This document shows, one piece after another, positions 9,501 through 17,262 of a DNA stretch of 64,000 bases. The stretch is from positions 1,674,001 through 1,738,000 of the forward strand of contig NZ_CP036298.1 in the NCBI RefSeq assembly GCF_007752135.1, read 5' to 3'. Position 1 is the stretch's first letter; each line of letters begins with the position of its first letter. Below the pieces are notes generated by a model. The model made no database searches. It was not told the DNA's origin and saw only the letters and a list, made by a program, of their open reading frames with translations. The DNA is from Aureliella helgolandensis (GTDB lineage: Bacteria; Planctomycetota; Planctomycetia; Pirellulales; Pirellulaceae). The position numbers and the translations under genes were made by a program.

Positions 9501-9594
9501 TGCTATTGAGCACCGTAAAGGTGGCGAGCAGTCGCCGCTGCTCAAGTTGCTCCACCCGCAACTTCCGAGACTTAGGAAGGGATAGTCGATGCAT
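6538..9594 (-). CDS. giant secreted right-handed beta-helix protein with dockerin-like repeats
   Basis: 1018 residues. The N-terminus has basic residues then LRVEQLEQRRLLATFTVLN, the planctomycete 'LExRRLL' motif of very large exported surface proteins. DGSLRQAIEQSNANP follows, then from ~120 to ~690 many repeats of the type NRIGGNWVGxxxxG / NLISGN / VIGT, typical of NosD/pectate-lyase-like parallel beta-helices. A Calx-beta-like segment (about 805-900, ending LQIIITDND) is followed by two dockerin-like Ca-binding repeats (DVSGDRFVSPLDALLVINFL and DVNEDGFITPFDALLVINFL). It is probably a cell-surface or secreted adhesion/polysaccharide-binding protein. No catalytic residues can be assigned. 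Confidence 0.85.
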   Translation of the reverse strand: MHRLSLPKSRKLRVEQLEQRRLLATFTVLNSSDSGDGSLRQAIEQSNANPDSDDIVFNIQSPSLTIQLASPLPTLTSPVSIDGTTQPGFAGEPILVLSGIALEGKTSGITIAGGDSVLKGMVIQGFGGAGVRIDGLGNNTISNTYIGTDATGETEVPNDFAGIYIVDSSNNVIGGRYGLDGNLISGNRAEGIRIEGSSSTGNRIQGNRIGTDQQGIEAVPNGTAGVLLEGAASLNVIGTNGDGIEDANERNLISGNVGVGVRVYGAQANQISGNWIGLTASGRHALANGKQGILVDLQSTGNMIGSNADGLSDSLERNVVSGNGDSGIEFANAMTSANVVSGNYIGTDSSGEFPVSNVASGVELVDNSSGNVIGTRNGEYLGNLISGNGFSGIFITNSNDNRVGGNWVGVNAQGSGPLKNSGRGVVIGGTASRNLIGTDDNAVMDEGERNVLSGNLDQGVAIFDSNAQFNVIAGNFIGTDALGTTAIPNTSTGILLGAGTRQNVVGTTDQSRADSAAGNLISGNQIFGLRFRLGATQNRVGGNWVGLDATGERALPNGFSGIGSFEGATDNLIGGQTVQERNVISGNNEWGIRIQEDSGGNAIDGNWIGLSATGAELGNLLGGILLEDAADNSIGDLSANIIAFNGATGVAIEGDKSVRNWITKNAIFGHTGLGIDLSFDGADTNDLLDADSGPNDLQNYPVIEYVQRAESTNVSGVLNSLPNTTFLIELYVAENAESRQGQEFLNSVEVTTDGNGLGLWSASLRPLSDGQAIIATTRNLAAGHSEFSIPVVSLPPLEFRTPQQAWDEASGSFTASVHRNSLSSSQALTIEFGDFPSEQIQLPSSVTIPAGQESTDFVVGIVDDSIMENEVWVEIIGTAPGVAIGKLQIIITDNDVPKWHNAFQPLDVSGDRFVSPLDALLVINFLNSNLDQDLADREPLTPSVFMDVNEDGFITPFDALLVINFLNNNTGEGEASAPISRQSAIDQVFSAPWDGLESSYSRLSDGEVEEIFGYRRRR

Positions 9595-10566
9595 AAAAAT
9601 GCCTATAGATTGACTTGATGCGAGCGATTTTGGAGCCGTAGATACATTTTATCCGTCCGCCCGTTTGACCGCAACTTTTCGGACAATCGAAGATTAGGCT
9701 CGCGGCTGGCACCAAGCATTGAAGCCGCAATGATCGAGCGCTGAGGGGTTGCAAGAGAGTTGAAGTCGAGCAGGTCTACCGCAGCGTGTTACGTCCGTTT
9801 GGTTGGAAGGTTTCGCTCGTAGAACACTTGGCGAGCCGATCCAGGTTGGGAAACTTCGCAATGAGCGAGGCACAGCCCTCAACTCCGGACGCAAGTCAGC
9901 AGGCGGCATCAGCAGGATCTTCGAGCATTTCTCGCTGCTTCAGATTGGCGTTCAACTCCGCTGCCGGCGATTTGCAATGTCAGCCAGCATTGCATGCGTT
10001 GGAGCGATAGCGGAATAAGCGTCTCAATTGGTGACTCCACTGCCGCAGCTGGATCGCTACTAGTGAATAGCTGGACGACACCGACTCCCTTTTTCTAGGA
10101 GACCTCTTTCTAGGAGATGCCGCACTAAGATGCAGTTTCCGCAGCGTGATTTACCAAACAATCTGAGAATTTATTCCGTTTTGTTCTGAGAATCGCCATG
10201 AGACACCATTTAGACAGTAGATAATAGTCTACGGATACCACTTCGAAACCGAGCTCCTGGCGGTACCGCCCCCAACCGCAGCAGCCGAGGCGGTGAGACC
10301 CGCCGCGCCAGTGATGGCAGGTGGTGCGAAGCAATGGGTTAAAACAGGTTGTAGGCCTGAGCGGAGGGCGTTCCTGCCTGGAGCATCCGGCGTGGTACGA
10401 GGCAGCCAACCGCTTGGCTTAGCTTGGGTGGCAAAATAGGTTGGCTTGCAACCGTTGTTCGACAAACTGGAACGTATTGGGACCGTTGTCCATGCCCACT
10501 TTCCCCACAGCTCACTCCCCTGCCGGCCCGGCACCAAGACGCGGTCGGTCTGTGTTCGTTCGATCA
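9595..10566. other. long intergenic region between divergent genes
   Basis: Nearly 1 kb without a supportable gene. It separates the beta-helix protein gene from the metalloprotease gene and should hold both promoters. An 11-bp direct repeat TTTCTAGGAGA occurs at 10092-10102 and 10107-10117. A minus-strand frame at 10229-10612 is open but has no domain and overlaps the metalloprotease start. Confidence 0.4.
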
Positions 10567-11937
10567 ATGTGGTGGAGACTTCCTCGCGCAAGAGCGCTGG
10601 CTGCTGCGGCATGCCTCAGGCTGGTGTTCCTCGTGCTAGGGACAGCGGCAATAGGACTACCTTATTGCAGCGCGCAATCTAGCGATTTGCCTGCAGAATT
10701 CTCACGTGTGTCGGGTCGGTACGTTGACGTCATTACCGACATGGAGCTGACAGACAGTCTGCGAGAATTGCCAAGAGTGCTGGATGCCGCCGTCCCGATT
10801 TGGTGCAGCGAATTCGGCATCTCGGAATCGACCGTCGCAGACTGGCACTTGGAAGCCTTCATCATGAAGTCTCGCGAGCGATTTGAGGCGGCCCGTCTAA
10901 TCCCCAACGACATCCCGCACTTCCCGCACGGTTTTCAATGGGGCAATCAAATTTGGGTTACCGAGCAGGCCACCGAGTACTACCGCCGGCATCTGTTCCT
11001 TCACGAGGGGACACACTGGTTTATGAACCGAAAGTACCGCGAAAACGGTCCTCCCTGGCTGATGGAGGGTTTGGCGGAATGGTATGGCACACACACATGG
11101 GATGGGACCGAATTGCGGATGGGCATTATCCCGGCAAGTAAGTTGCAGGTACCGGGCTGGGGACGCATTTCACTCATCCAAGAACAAATGCAAGGAGGAA
11201 TAGCGCCCTCGCTCGAAACGATCATGCGATACGACACGCGGGCCCACAGCCAGGCGGAAGCCTACGCCTGGAGTTGGGCCGCCATCGTACTCTTCAAACA
11301 TCATCCTGAAGTGAAAAGAACCTTTGATCTACTCCTCAAACAACAGATGCAACCTGATGCAACTTTAACTCGCTGGTTTTTTCGTCGAGTGGGGGCCCGA
11401 CGATGGGCCGCCTTGCGACAGAGTTGGAATGCGATGCTGACAGAGGTCGCGTATGGATTCGCCCCATCCGTCGATTTGCTTGTATTTTCCCAAGATCCGA
11501 TCTCGCTGAATACCTCAGCACAAGCCCTAACAATCGACAGCACCCTTGGCTGGCAAGGTAGCGGACTGCTTGTTTCTGCTGGAACGCGCGTGCAACTCTC
11601 CGCTACCGGGGAATGCATCATTCGAGGCATGCCAACCGGCGCGACCGATCCGGAATCCATTTCAGTTCACAAACCATGGATTTGCCAGCCCCAAGGTGTT
11701 ACATTGGAATACCATCATGGTCAGCCGTTGGGACAGTTGCAGATGACAACCGCCGCGCCGCTCCCCACCGAGCCTGACTTTGCGGAACCGCTAACCGCGA
11801 TTCCGATTGGTCGTGGCGGAACGTTTGTGCTTCCAATTGACGGAGAACTGTTCTTCCGTGTCAATGAGTCGAGTGGTGCACGAACCGACAATTCGGGTAA
11901 GTTTGATATCCGTATTTACAAGGACATCGGAAGATGA
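10567..11937 (+). CDS. secreted gluzincin-like metalloprotease (HEGTH motif)
   Basis: From ATG 10567 the protein has 456 residues. It starts with a signal peptide (MWWRLPRARALAAAACLRLVFL...CSAQ). The zinc site is HLFLHEGTHWFM (HExxH) followed 19 residues on by WLMEGLAEWYGTH, with the expected third ligand Glu and an aromatic neighbour as in DUF1570-like peptidases. The C-terminal ~150 residues are beta-rich without recognised domains. An open frame continues upstream to 10441, but the signal peptide decides the start. The stop overlaps the next ATG (ATGA), so the thioredoxin-domain gene is translationally coupled. It is likely periplasmic; the substrate is unknown. Confidence 0.82.
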   Translation: MWWRLPRARALAAAACLRLVFLVLGTAAIGLPYCSAQSSDLPAEFSRVSGRYVDVITDMELTDSLRELPRVLDAAVPIWCSEFGISESTVADWHLEAFIMKSRERFEAARLIPNDIPHFPHGFQWGNQIWVTEQATEYYRRHLFLHEGTHWFMNRKYRENGPPWLMEGLAEWYGTHTWDGTELRMGIIPASKLQVPGWGRISLIQEQMQGGIAPSLETIMRYDTRAHSQAEAYAWSWAAIVLFKHHPEVKRTFDLLLKQQMQPDATLTRWFFRRVGARRWAALRQSWNAMLTEVAYGFAPSVDLLVFSQDPISLNTSAQALTIDSTLGWQGSGLLVSAGTRVQLSATGECIIRGMPTGATDPESISVHKPWICQPQGVTLEYHHGQPLGQLQMTTAAPLPTEPDFAEPLTAIPIGRGGTFVLPIDGELFFRVNESSGARTDNSGKFDIRIYKDIGR

Positions 11938-13490
11938 GTAACGCAATGAAACATTCGCTAGAAGCCGCTGCACCAATCAGTCCAGAATTGCGGACGCGAT
12001 TTTTAGCTTGGACGATTGCCATCGCCAGTTCACTCACGGCGACTGGCGCTGTTAACTTGCGGCCCTCGGCCGCATGGGGCCAAGATGAGTCAGGCAAGGC
12101 GGTTCAAAAGGAAGCCAACACAAAAACGGAGTCTGAGGACAAGAACACGTCAACTCTGACGCGTGCTGAGTTCAATGAGCTTCGGCAGGCAGGTAAACTT
12201 GCAGAGTTGGGGGAACGCATTGATGCATCACTTCAGCAGTCCCCTGGCGACACAAATTTGCTGAGCATGAACCTGTCGTACTCCATGTCGATTGCCAACG
12301 CCAATCCGCAACAAGCAGTGGAAAGATTCTCCAATTTGATCGACTCGATCCTCGAGCGAGATGAACTTGGAATCGTTACGGCAACCTACTTGGTCAATGC
12401 CGCCAATTATTTTGTCGCGATTCCTTCGGATTTAACCGCCGAAGAAAAAGATGCAAAGTTGCAGCAAGTCTTGAGCAAACTGATGGCCTCCCCCAAGGAT
12501 GTCAGCTCCCAAGTCCAGGCCTTGATTACGGCTCGTAGTCGATTTCTCATACGAGAAGGCAAGGCGTCGGAAGCCAAAGACGCGCTGGATGTGCTACTAG
12601 CGCAAGCCCGCGAGAAGCTTAGCGACGACACCGAGGCTTCTCTCAAGAACTACATCTCAATCAGTAGTGTCTACGCTTCAACACTCGGCGAAGACTTTCC
12701 CGAGGAAGCACAAGCCGCGATGCTGGCCGCATCTTCCAATCTGGCCGAGCGACTTGCGCAACCAACAGCGACGGTAGCTGATATCGAGATGCTCTATCAA
12801 TTGACCTCGCCCCGTATTGCCAGCGCGTCCTACACGCAACCCAAGGTTGCTGACCAGTTGCTGAAGCAGGTAGAAGGGGCGATCGAATCCTTTCCAGATC
12901 CCAGTGAAGCAGACACCAAGCAGCTACAGTCCATTGCCAAAAAAGTCAATTCGCTACGTTCGCGGGTCGACGGTGCTTTGAAGCGGGATGCTTTGATTGG
13001 AATCGATGCTCCAGATTTCGAGGCCGAAGCGTTTGTGGGTACCGACCCATTCTCACTAGCTGATGTGCGTGGCAAAGTTGTACTCATCGACTTTTGGGCC
13101 GTGTGGTGCGGTCCCTGCATCGCCACTTTTCCACATCTCATCGAATGGCAGTCAGAATTTGGTGATCAAGGACTCGTGATCGTAGGTGCCACTCGCCAAT
13201 ACAACTACGAGTGGGACGACGAAGCGGGCAAGGCAGTCCGTTCCAAGAAGGAAGTTGATTTAGAAGACGAGGTCGCCATGCTTGAAAAATTTCGTGAACA
13301 CCATCATCTAACCCATGGATTCATCGTCACTCCGGCTAACGGTTCCTTCTCGGCCAGCTATGCCGTATCGGGAATTCCTCAAGCCGTCTTAATTGACAAG
13401 CAAGGCAAGGTTCAAATGATTCGCGTTGGATCCGGCGAGGCCAACGCCCGAGCGCTGCATGAAAAAATCCAAGAGTTACTCGCGGAATAA
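11934..13490 (+). CDS. TlpA/ResA-type thioredoxin-domain protein with helical N-terminal region
   Basis: 518 residues. A hydrophobic segment near residues 20-45 (FLAWTIAIASSLTATGAV) ending around AWGQ is a probable signal peptide or anchor. Residues ~70-350 are helical, Ala/Leu-rich and TPR-like. The C-terminal ~165 residues are a thioredoxin fold: GIDAPDFEAEAF, GKVVLIDFWAVWCGPCIATFPHL (CGPC active site) and the cis-Pro loop VSGIPQAVLIDKQG. This is the architecture of extracytoplasmic TlpA/ResA disulfide reductases, with an insertion EYDDEAGKAV-like before DEVAMLEKF. Start ATG overlaps the metalloprotease stop by 4 nt, so the two act together or are at least co-expressed. Confidence 0.87.
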   Translation: MSNAMKHSLEAAAPISPELRTRFLAWTIAIASSLTATGAVNLRPSAAWGQDESGKAVQKEANTKTESEDKNTSTLTRAEFNELRQAGKLAELGERIDASLQQSPGDTNLLSMNLSYSMSIANANPQQAVERFSNLIDSILERDELGIVTATYLVNAANYFVAIPSDLTAEEKDAKLQQVLSKLMASPKDVSSQVQALITARSRFLIREGKASEAKDALDVLLAQAREKLSDDTEASLKNYISISSVYASTLGEDFPEEAQAAMLAASSNLAERLAQPTATVADIEMLYQLTSPRIASASYTQPKVADQLLKQVEGAIESFPDPSEADTKQLQSIAKKVNSLRSRVDGALKRDALIGIDAPDFEAEAFVGTDPFSLADVRGKVVLIDFWAVWCGPCIATFPHLIEWQSEFGDQGLVIVGATRQYNYEWDDEAGKAVRSKKEVDLEDEVAMLEKFREHHHLTHGFIVTPANGSFSASYAVSGIPQAVLIDKQGKVQMIRVGSGEANARALHEKIQELLAE

Positions 13491-13544
13491 GCTGCAGCCG
13501 TGTGCTGCAGATGCACTATTGAACGCAAGACTCTTGCACCGAAT

Positions 13545-14780
13545 TCAAGAGGTCAATCCCGCTAGCTCCGTTGCCCGTTTCACACGGGCAATGGCTAGCA
13601 CGAAAGCGGCCGTTCTCAGGTCAATCTCTCGTGCGACCGATTCCTGCCAAACCTGCTCAAAGGCATCGCTGAGAGTTCGGTCAAGCTCTTGCCGCACGCG
13701 ATCTAGACTCCACCGATAGTGTTGGCGATTCTGCACCCACTCAAAGTAACTGACCGTGACCCCACCGGCGTTCACTAGGATGTCGGGCAACACGGTTACC
13801 CCCGCCTCGCGGAGCGCAGCGTCAGCCGAGGGGAGCGTCGGACCATTGGCGGCTTCGATAATCAATTTAGCCTTGATTTTATCGACATTTCCTTCGTGAA
13901 TCACGCCACCCAACGCGGCTGGAATCAACACGTCCACGTCCAAGGTAAGTAGATCATCAGCAGGCAGAAGTTCTGCCGCTCGATAACCGTTCAACGAACC
14001 TCTGTCGAGCAGATGCCGCAGTACGGCTGGAATATCTAGGCCATCAGGATTGTAATAGCAACCACTGATGTCGCTCACAGCCACGATAGGCAGAGTTGCT
14101 TCGTGCAGGAACTTTGCAGCATGCGAACCTACATTTCCAAATCCTTGGATCGCGGTACGACACGACTCGGCCCGCATTCCCATCCGTTTTAGGGATTTGA
14201 GCGTGAGGATACCAACCCCTCTGCCCGTAGCCTCCTCGCGTCCCTTGGCGCCATACTCTTCCACCGGCTTTCCCGTAATGACTGCAGGATTGAAACCGTG
14301 GTATTTCTCCCATTGATTGCGGATCCAAGACATCTCTTCGAAGCTGGTCCCCATATCGGGCGCAGGGATATCGGTGTCGGGCCCGATAATGTCATGAATC
14401 CCATCCACGAAGGCACGGGTCATGCGTTCGATTTCCTTACGGGAAAGACTTTTGGGATCCACCGAGATTCCCCCCTTGGCTCCGCCGTAGGGGATGTTGA
14501 CCACTGCGGTCTTCCAAGTCATCAAACTGGCTAGCGAGCGGACTTCGTCGATATCAACCTCGGGGTGATACCGCAGCCCGCCCTTCATCGGACCTCGCGA
14601 ATTATTATGTTGCACGCGATAGCCAAGGTGAGTCTGTACCTCGCCTGTATCCGTTTCGAACGCAACCTGTACGATCACCTCGCGTTTCGGGGTTAACAAC
14701 AGCTTCCGCATACTATCGGTCAAACCGAGCTGCTCTGCTGCTTGTTGGAAGTAAAACTCCGTTGCTTGACTAGCCTTCAC
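13545..14780 (-). CDS. gdhA: glutamate (Glu/Leu/Phe/Val) dehydrogenase
   Basis: 411 residues, normal for the hexameric NAD(P)-dependent enzymes that interconvert glutamate and 2-oxoglutarate plus ammonia. Visible motifs: NNSRGPMKGGLRYHPEV (substrate site Lys), NIPYGGAKGGISVDP with the catalytic Lys, PDTDIPAPDMGT, the dinucleotide fold AIQGFGNVGSHAAKFL and LIPAALGGVIHEGN. The fingerprint GFGNVG with Gly-rich loop is NAD(P)-type; coenzyme preference is not decided here. It is the last gene of a minus-strand cluster, 26 bp after the aldo/keto reductase. Confidence 0.95.
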   Translation of the reverse strand: MKASQATEFYFQQAAEQLGLTDSMRKLLLTPKREVIVQVAFETDTGEVQTHLGYRVQHNNSRGPMKGGLRYHPEVDIDEVRSLASLMTWKTAVVNIPYGGAKGGISVDPKSLSRKEIERMTRAFVDGIHDIIGPDTDIPAPDMGTSFEEMSWIRNQWEKYHGFNPAVITGKPVEEYGAKGREEATGRGVGILTLKSLKRMGMRAESCRTAIQGFGNVGSHAAKFLHEATLPIVAVSDISGCYYNPDGLDIPAVLRHLLDRGSLNGYRAAELLPADDLLTLDVDVLIPAALGGVIHEGNVDKIKAKLIIEAANGPTLPSADAALREAGVTVLPDILVNAGGVTVSYFEWVQNRQHYRWSLDRVRQELDRTLSDAFEQVWQESVAREIDLRTAAFVLAIARVKRATELAGLTS

Positions 14781-14806
14781 AATCGCATCTCCATGGTGTG
14801 CCTAAT

Positions 14807-15784
14807 TTAATCTTGGGCTGAGGTGTTTGACCGACAGCGAGCTACCAAGCGTTCCAGACGTTCCAGCACTGTCGCCTCCAGTTTCAGCTTCATGGCTTGC
14901 GCGGTTTCTCGAATTTGCTCAGGCCGCTTGGCACCACAGAGTGCAACATCGACCGCCGGTTGCGCGAGAGTCCAAGCGATCACCAATTGTGCAACCGTGC
15001 AACCCAGTTGCCCGGCAATCTCTCTCAATTCATCAATGAGGTCGTGCGCCCTCTGCCAAGCCGTCCCTTGGTAAATCGGATACGTCAAACGCCGATCGGC
15101 TGGATCGAAGACATGTTCTCGCGTCATTTTCCCAGCTAGCAATCCCTTCATCAGTACCCAGTAGGCAGCCACCGCAATTCCCTCGAGCTGCAGGTAGCTT
15201 TCTAGTGGCCGCAACGATTCGGGTTGCAACATATTGAAAGGCATTTGAGCCATGATCACGGGACATTCGCGATGAAAGACCTGCAACTGCTCCAGCGTCA
15301 CGTTGCACACACCTGCGTAGCGGGCGGTTCCACGGCGGACCAATTCAGCCACCGCTCCAGCCGACTCGGCCAAGGGAACCTGTGGATCTGGCTGATGCAG
15401 GTACAGCAGATCGAGTTGCTCGATACCCAAGCGGCGCAACAGCTCCTCAGCATGGCGGACCAGCGTTTGTGGCCGACCGTCGACGATTCTTTCATGGGAC
15501 GGAGCGTAGTACATGCCAACTTTATTGGCGATAACGACAGGGTGGCTCCAACTCTTCAGGACGCGGGCAAGCACCGCATCGGCTTCCCCCGTATACCCGT
15601 ACGAGTAGGCAGAATCGAAGAAATTAATTCCCGATTCGAGCGCCGCTCGGACCGTCTGCTCACTAGCCGGAGTCGTAACTCCGAGAGAGGAAACTCCTGA
15701 GATGGGCCAACATCCAAATCCGATTGGACTGACACGCAAGTCGGAATTACCGATCGGCACGAGCTGTAGTGGTTCATCCTGCAT
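14807..15784 (-). CDS. aldo/keto reductase
   Basis: 325 residues with the (beta/alpha)8 aldo/keto reductase pattern: VSPIGFGCWPISG near the start, INFFDSAYSYGYTGEADAVL (catalytic Asp and Tyr), VVIANKVGMYY (catalytic Lys), LDLLYLHQPDPQVPL (catalytic His) and the NADPH-binding tail VALCGAKRPEQIRETAQAM. It reduces aldehydes or ketones with NAD(P)H; the natural substrate is unknown. It lies between the MBL/beta-CASP gene (11 bp upstream) and glutamate dehydrogenase (26 bp downstream), so the three probably form an operon. Confidence 0.93.
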   Translation of the reverse strand: MQDEPLQLVPIGNSDLRVSPIGFGCWPISGVSSLGVTTPASEQTVRAALESGINFFDSAYSYGYTGEADAVLARVLKSWSHPVVIANKVGMYYAPSHERIVDGRPQTLVRHAEELLRRLGIEQLDLLYLHQPDPQVPLAESAGAVAELVRRGTARYAGVCNVTLEQLQVFHRECPVIMAQMPFNMLQPESLRPLESYLQLEGIAVAAYWVLMKGLLAGKMTREHVFDPADRRLTYPIYQGTAWQRAHDLIDELREIAGQLGCTVAQLVIAWTLAQPAVDVALCGAKRPEQIRETAQAMKLKLEATVLERLERLVARCRSNTSAQD

Positions 15785-15795
15785 TCTAAATCCTC

Positions 15796-17124
15796 TTAAA
15801 CCACGTTGTATCCGCGGGCCTCTAATTCACGCTTCAAAGTCGCCTTGGCACGGTCCTCTCCGTGCACGAGGCGAATCGCCTTGGGGGCTTCGGCCATTCC
15901 CTCCACGAAGCGAATTAGGTCGGATTGATCAGCGTGGGCCGAATATCCACTCAGCTGATGCACTTTGGCTGCAATGTCGAAACGCTGTCCATCGAGACGC
16001 ACCCAGTCGGAATCTTGAATGTACCTGCCCGGGGTTCCCGCCGCTTGGTACCCTGCAAAGATCACATCGGTGGTAGGGTCCCCCAAAAAAGCTTTGAGGT
16101 AGTTGACGACTCTTCCCCCAGTACACATTCCACTGGCTGCGATCACGATGGCTGGCAATTTCGAATTCTTCAGGTATTCGACGGTATCGCGATGCTCTGG
16201 GTGATTGTCAATCTGCACTAAGTTTTCAAAGACCAGGGGTTGGGAGTCGTACTCGAGTATCTGCTTTGCTTCATCACCCCAGTAATTCCGTAGACTGTCG
16301 TAGATTTCAGTGAACCGCTGCGCGAGCGGGGAATCGATGATCACGTCCACGGCGTGGAGCATTGAACAGCCGGTCGTATCTGAAAGACGTTCAAAGATGA
16401 GATTCATCTCATACAGGAGTTCTTGCGTCCGACCAACGCTGAATGCCGGGATGATCGTCACTCCCTTATTTTCCAGTGTATGGCAAAGCACGTTTTCCAG
16501 CTGCTGAACTCGCTCCTCGCGTCCCACATGATTACGGTCCCCGTAGGTGCTTTCCAGCACCAAGTAATCCGCCCGTTCTGGGCTCACCGGTTCCTTAAGG
16601 ATCGGCTGATGACGACTCCCTAAATCTCCACTGAATACAAATCGTTCGCCCTCATAATCCAACTCTACGATGGCCGAACCCAGCACATGCCCAGCAGGGG
16701 TCAAACGCATCTCGATTCCCCCATCTAACTTCTGCCATCTCGCAAAGGGCAGGGGACGAATGTATTTGCGCAGGTCATGGAGAAAGCGTTCGATCAGACG
16801 CTTGTTGCGAGTAATCCCCACCCGCATGGCATCCTCCATCATCAACGGCAGTAATTTGGCCGTCGGAGGACTGCAATAAATCGGTCCATTGAAACCTGCA
16901 GCAATCAAATAGGGTATGCGTCCCACATGATCGAGGTGCACGTGCGTCACGATCAACCCCTGAATGCCGTCGAGCGGAAAATCGATTTGCTCTTCGTCCC
17001 GTCCCTTCGCATCGGATCCCTGAAAGAGTCCGCAATCGATCAACAGCGAACGCTTTTCATTAATCACCAGTTGATGACAGGACCCGGTGACGCCATTCAG
17101 AGCGCCATGATGAATTACGTGCAT
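15796..17124 (-). CDS. MBL-fold beta-CASP RNA-processing-type metallohydrolase
   Basis: From ATG 17124 the protein has 442 residues: MHVIHHGALNGVTGSCHQL, the zinc motif THVHLDHVGRIPYL (HxHxDH), AGHVLGSAIVELDY, FSGDLGSRHQP, then the beta-CASP region IIPAFSVGRTQELLYEM, IVIAASGMCTGGRVVNYLKAF and SGYSAHADQSDL. This matches the YSH1/CPSF73-like family of bacterial nucleases (MBL-fold RNA-specificity type). An upstream Met at 17163 adds 13 residues not typical of the family. The enzyme is probably a cytosolic RNase; target RNAs are unknown. It heads the MBL-AKR-GDH cluster. Confidence 0.92.
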   Translation of the reverse strand: MHVIHHGALNGVTGSCHQLVINEKRSLLIDCGLFQGSDAKGRDEEQIDFPLDGIQGLIVTHVHLDHVGRIPYLIAAGFNGPIYCSPPTAKLLPLMMEDAMRVGITRNKRLIERFLHDLRKYIRPLPFARWQKLDGGIEMRLTPAGHVLGSAIVELDYEGERFVFSGDLGSRHQPILKEPVSPERADYLVLESTYGDRNHVGREERVQQLENVLCHTLENKGVTIIPAFSVGRTQELLYEMNLIFERLSDTTGCSMLHAVDVIIDSPLAQRFTEIYDSLRNYWGDEAKQILEYDSQPLVFENLVQIDNHPEHRDTVEYLKNSKLPAIVIAASGMCTGGRVVNYLKAFLGDPTTDVIFAGYQAAGTPGRYIQDSDWVRLDGQRFDIAAKVHQLSGYSAHADQSDLIRFVEGMAEAPKAIRLVHGEDRAKATLKRELEARGYNVV

Positions 17125-17262
17125 TAAATTTCCAAGTCTGGGAAGCATCGCTAAGCCGCCCAAGAACGAGAGTCGCTAAAAAGATACGGACCCCCAATGT
17201 ATCTCGTGATACCAAGCAGCATCAGCCTCTCTATCGTACCCCAGAACTCGTTCAGAAATAAG

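Noticed and set aside
10229-10612. 127-codon minus-strand ORF before the metalloprotease gene
   Set aside because: It overlaps the metalloprotease coding start and has no family features.
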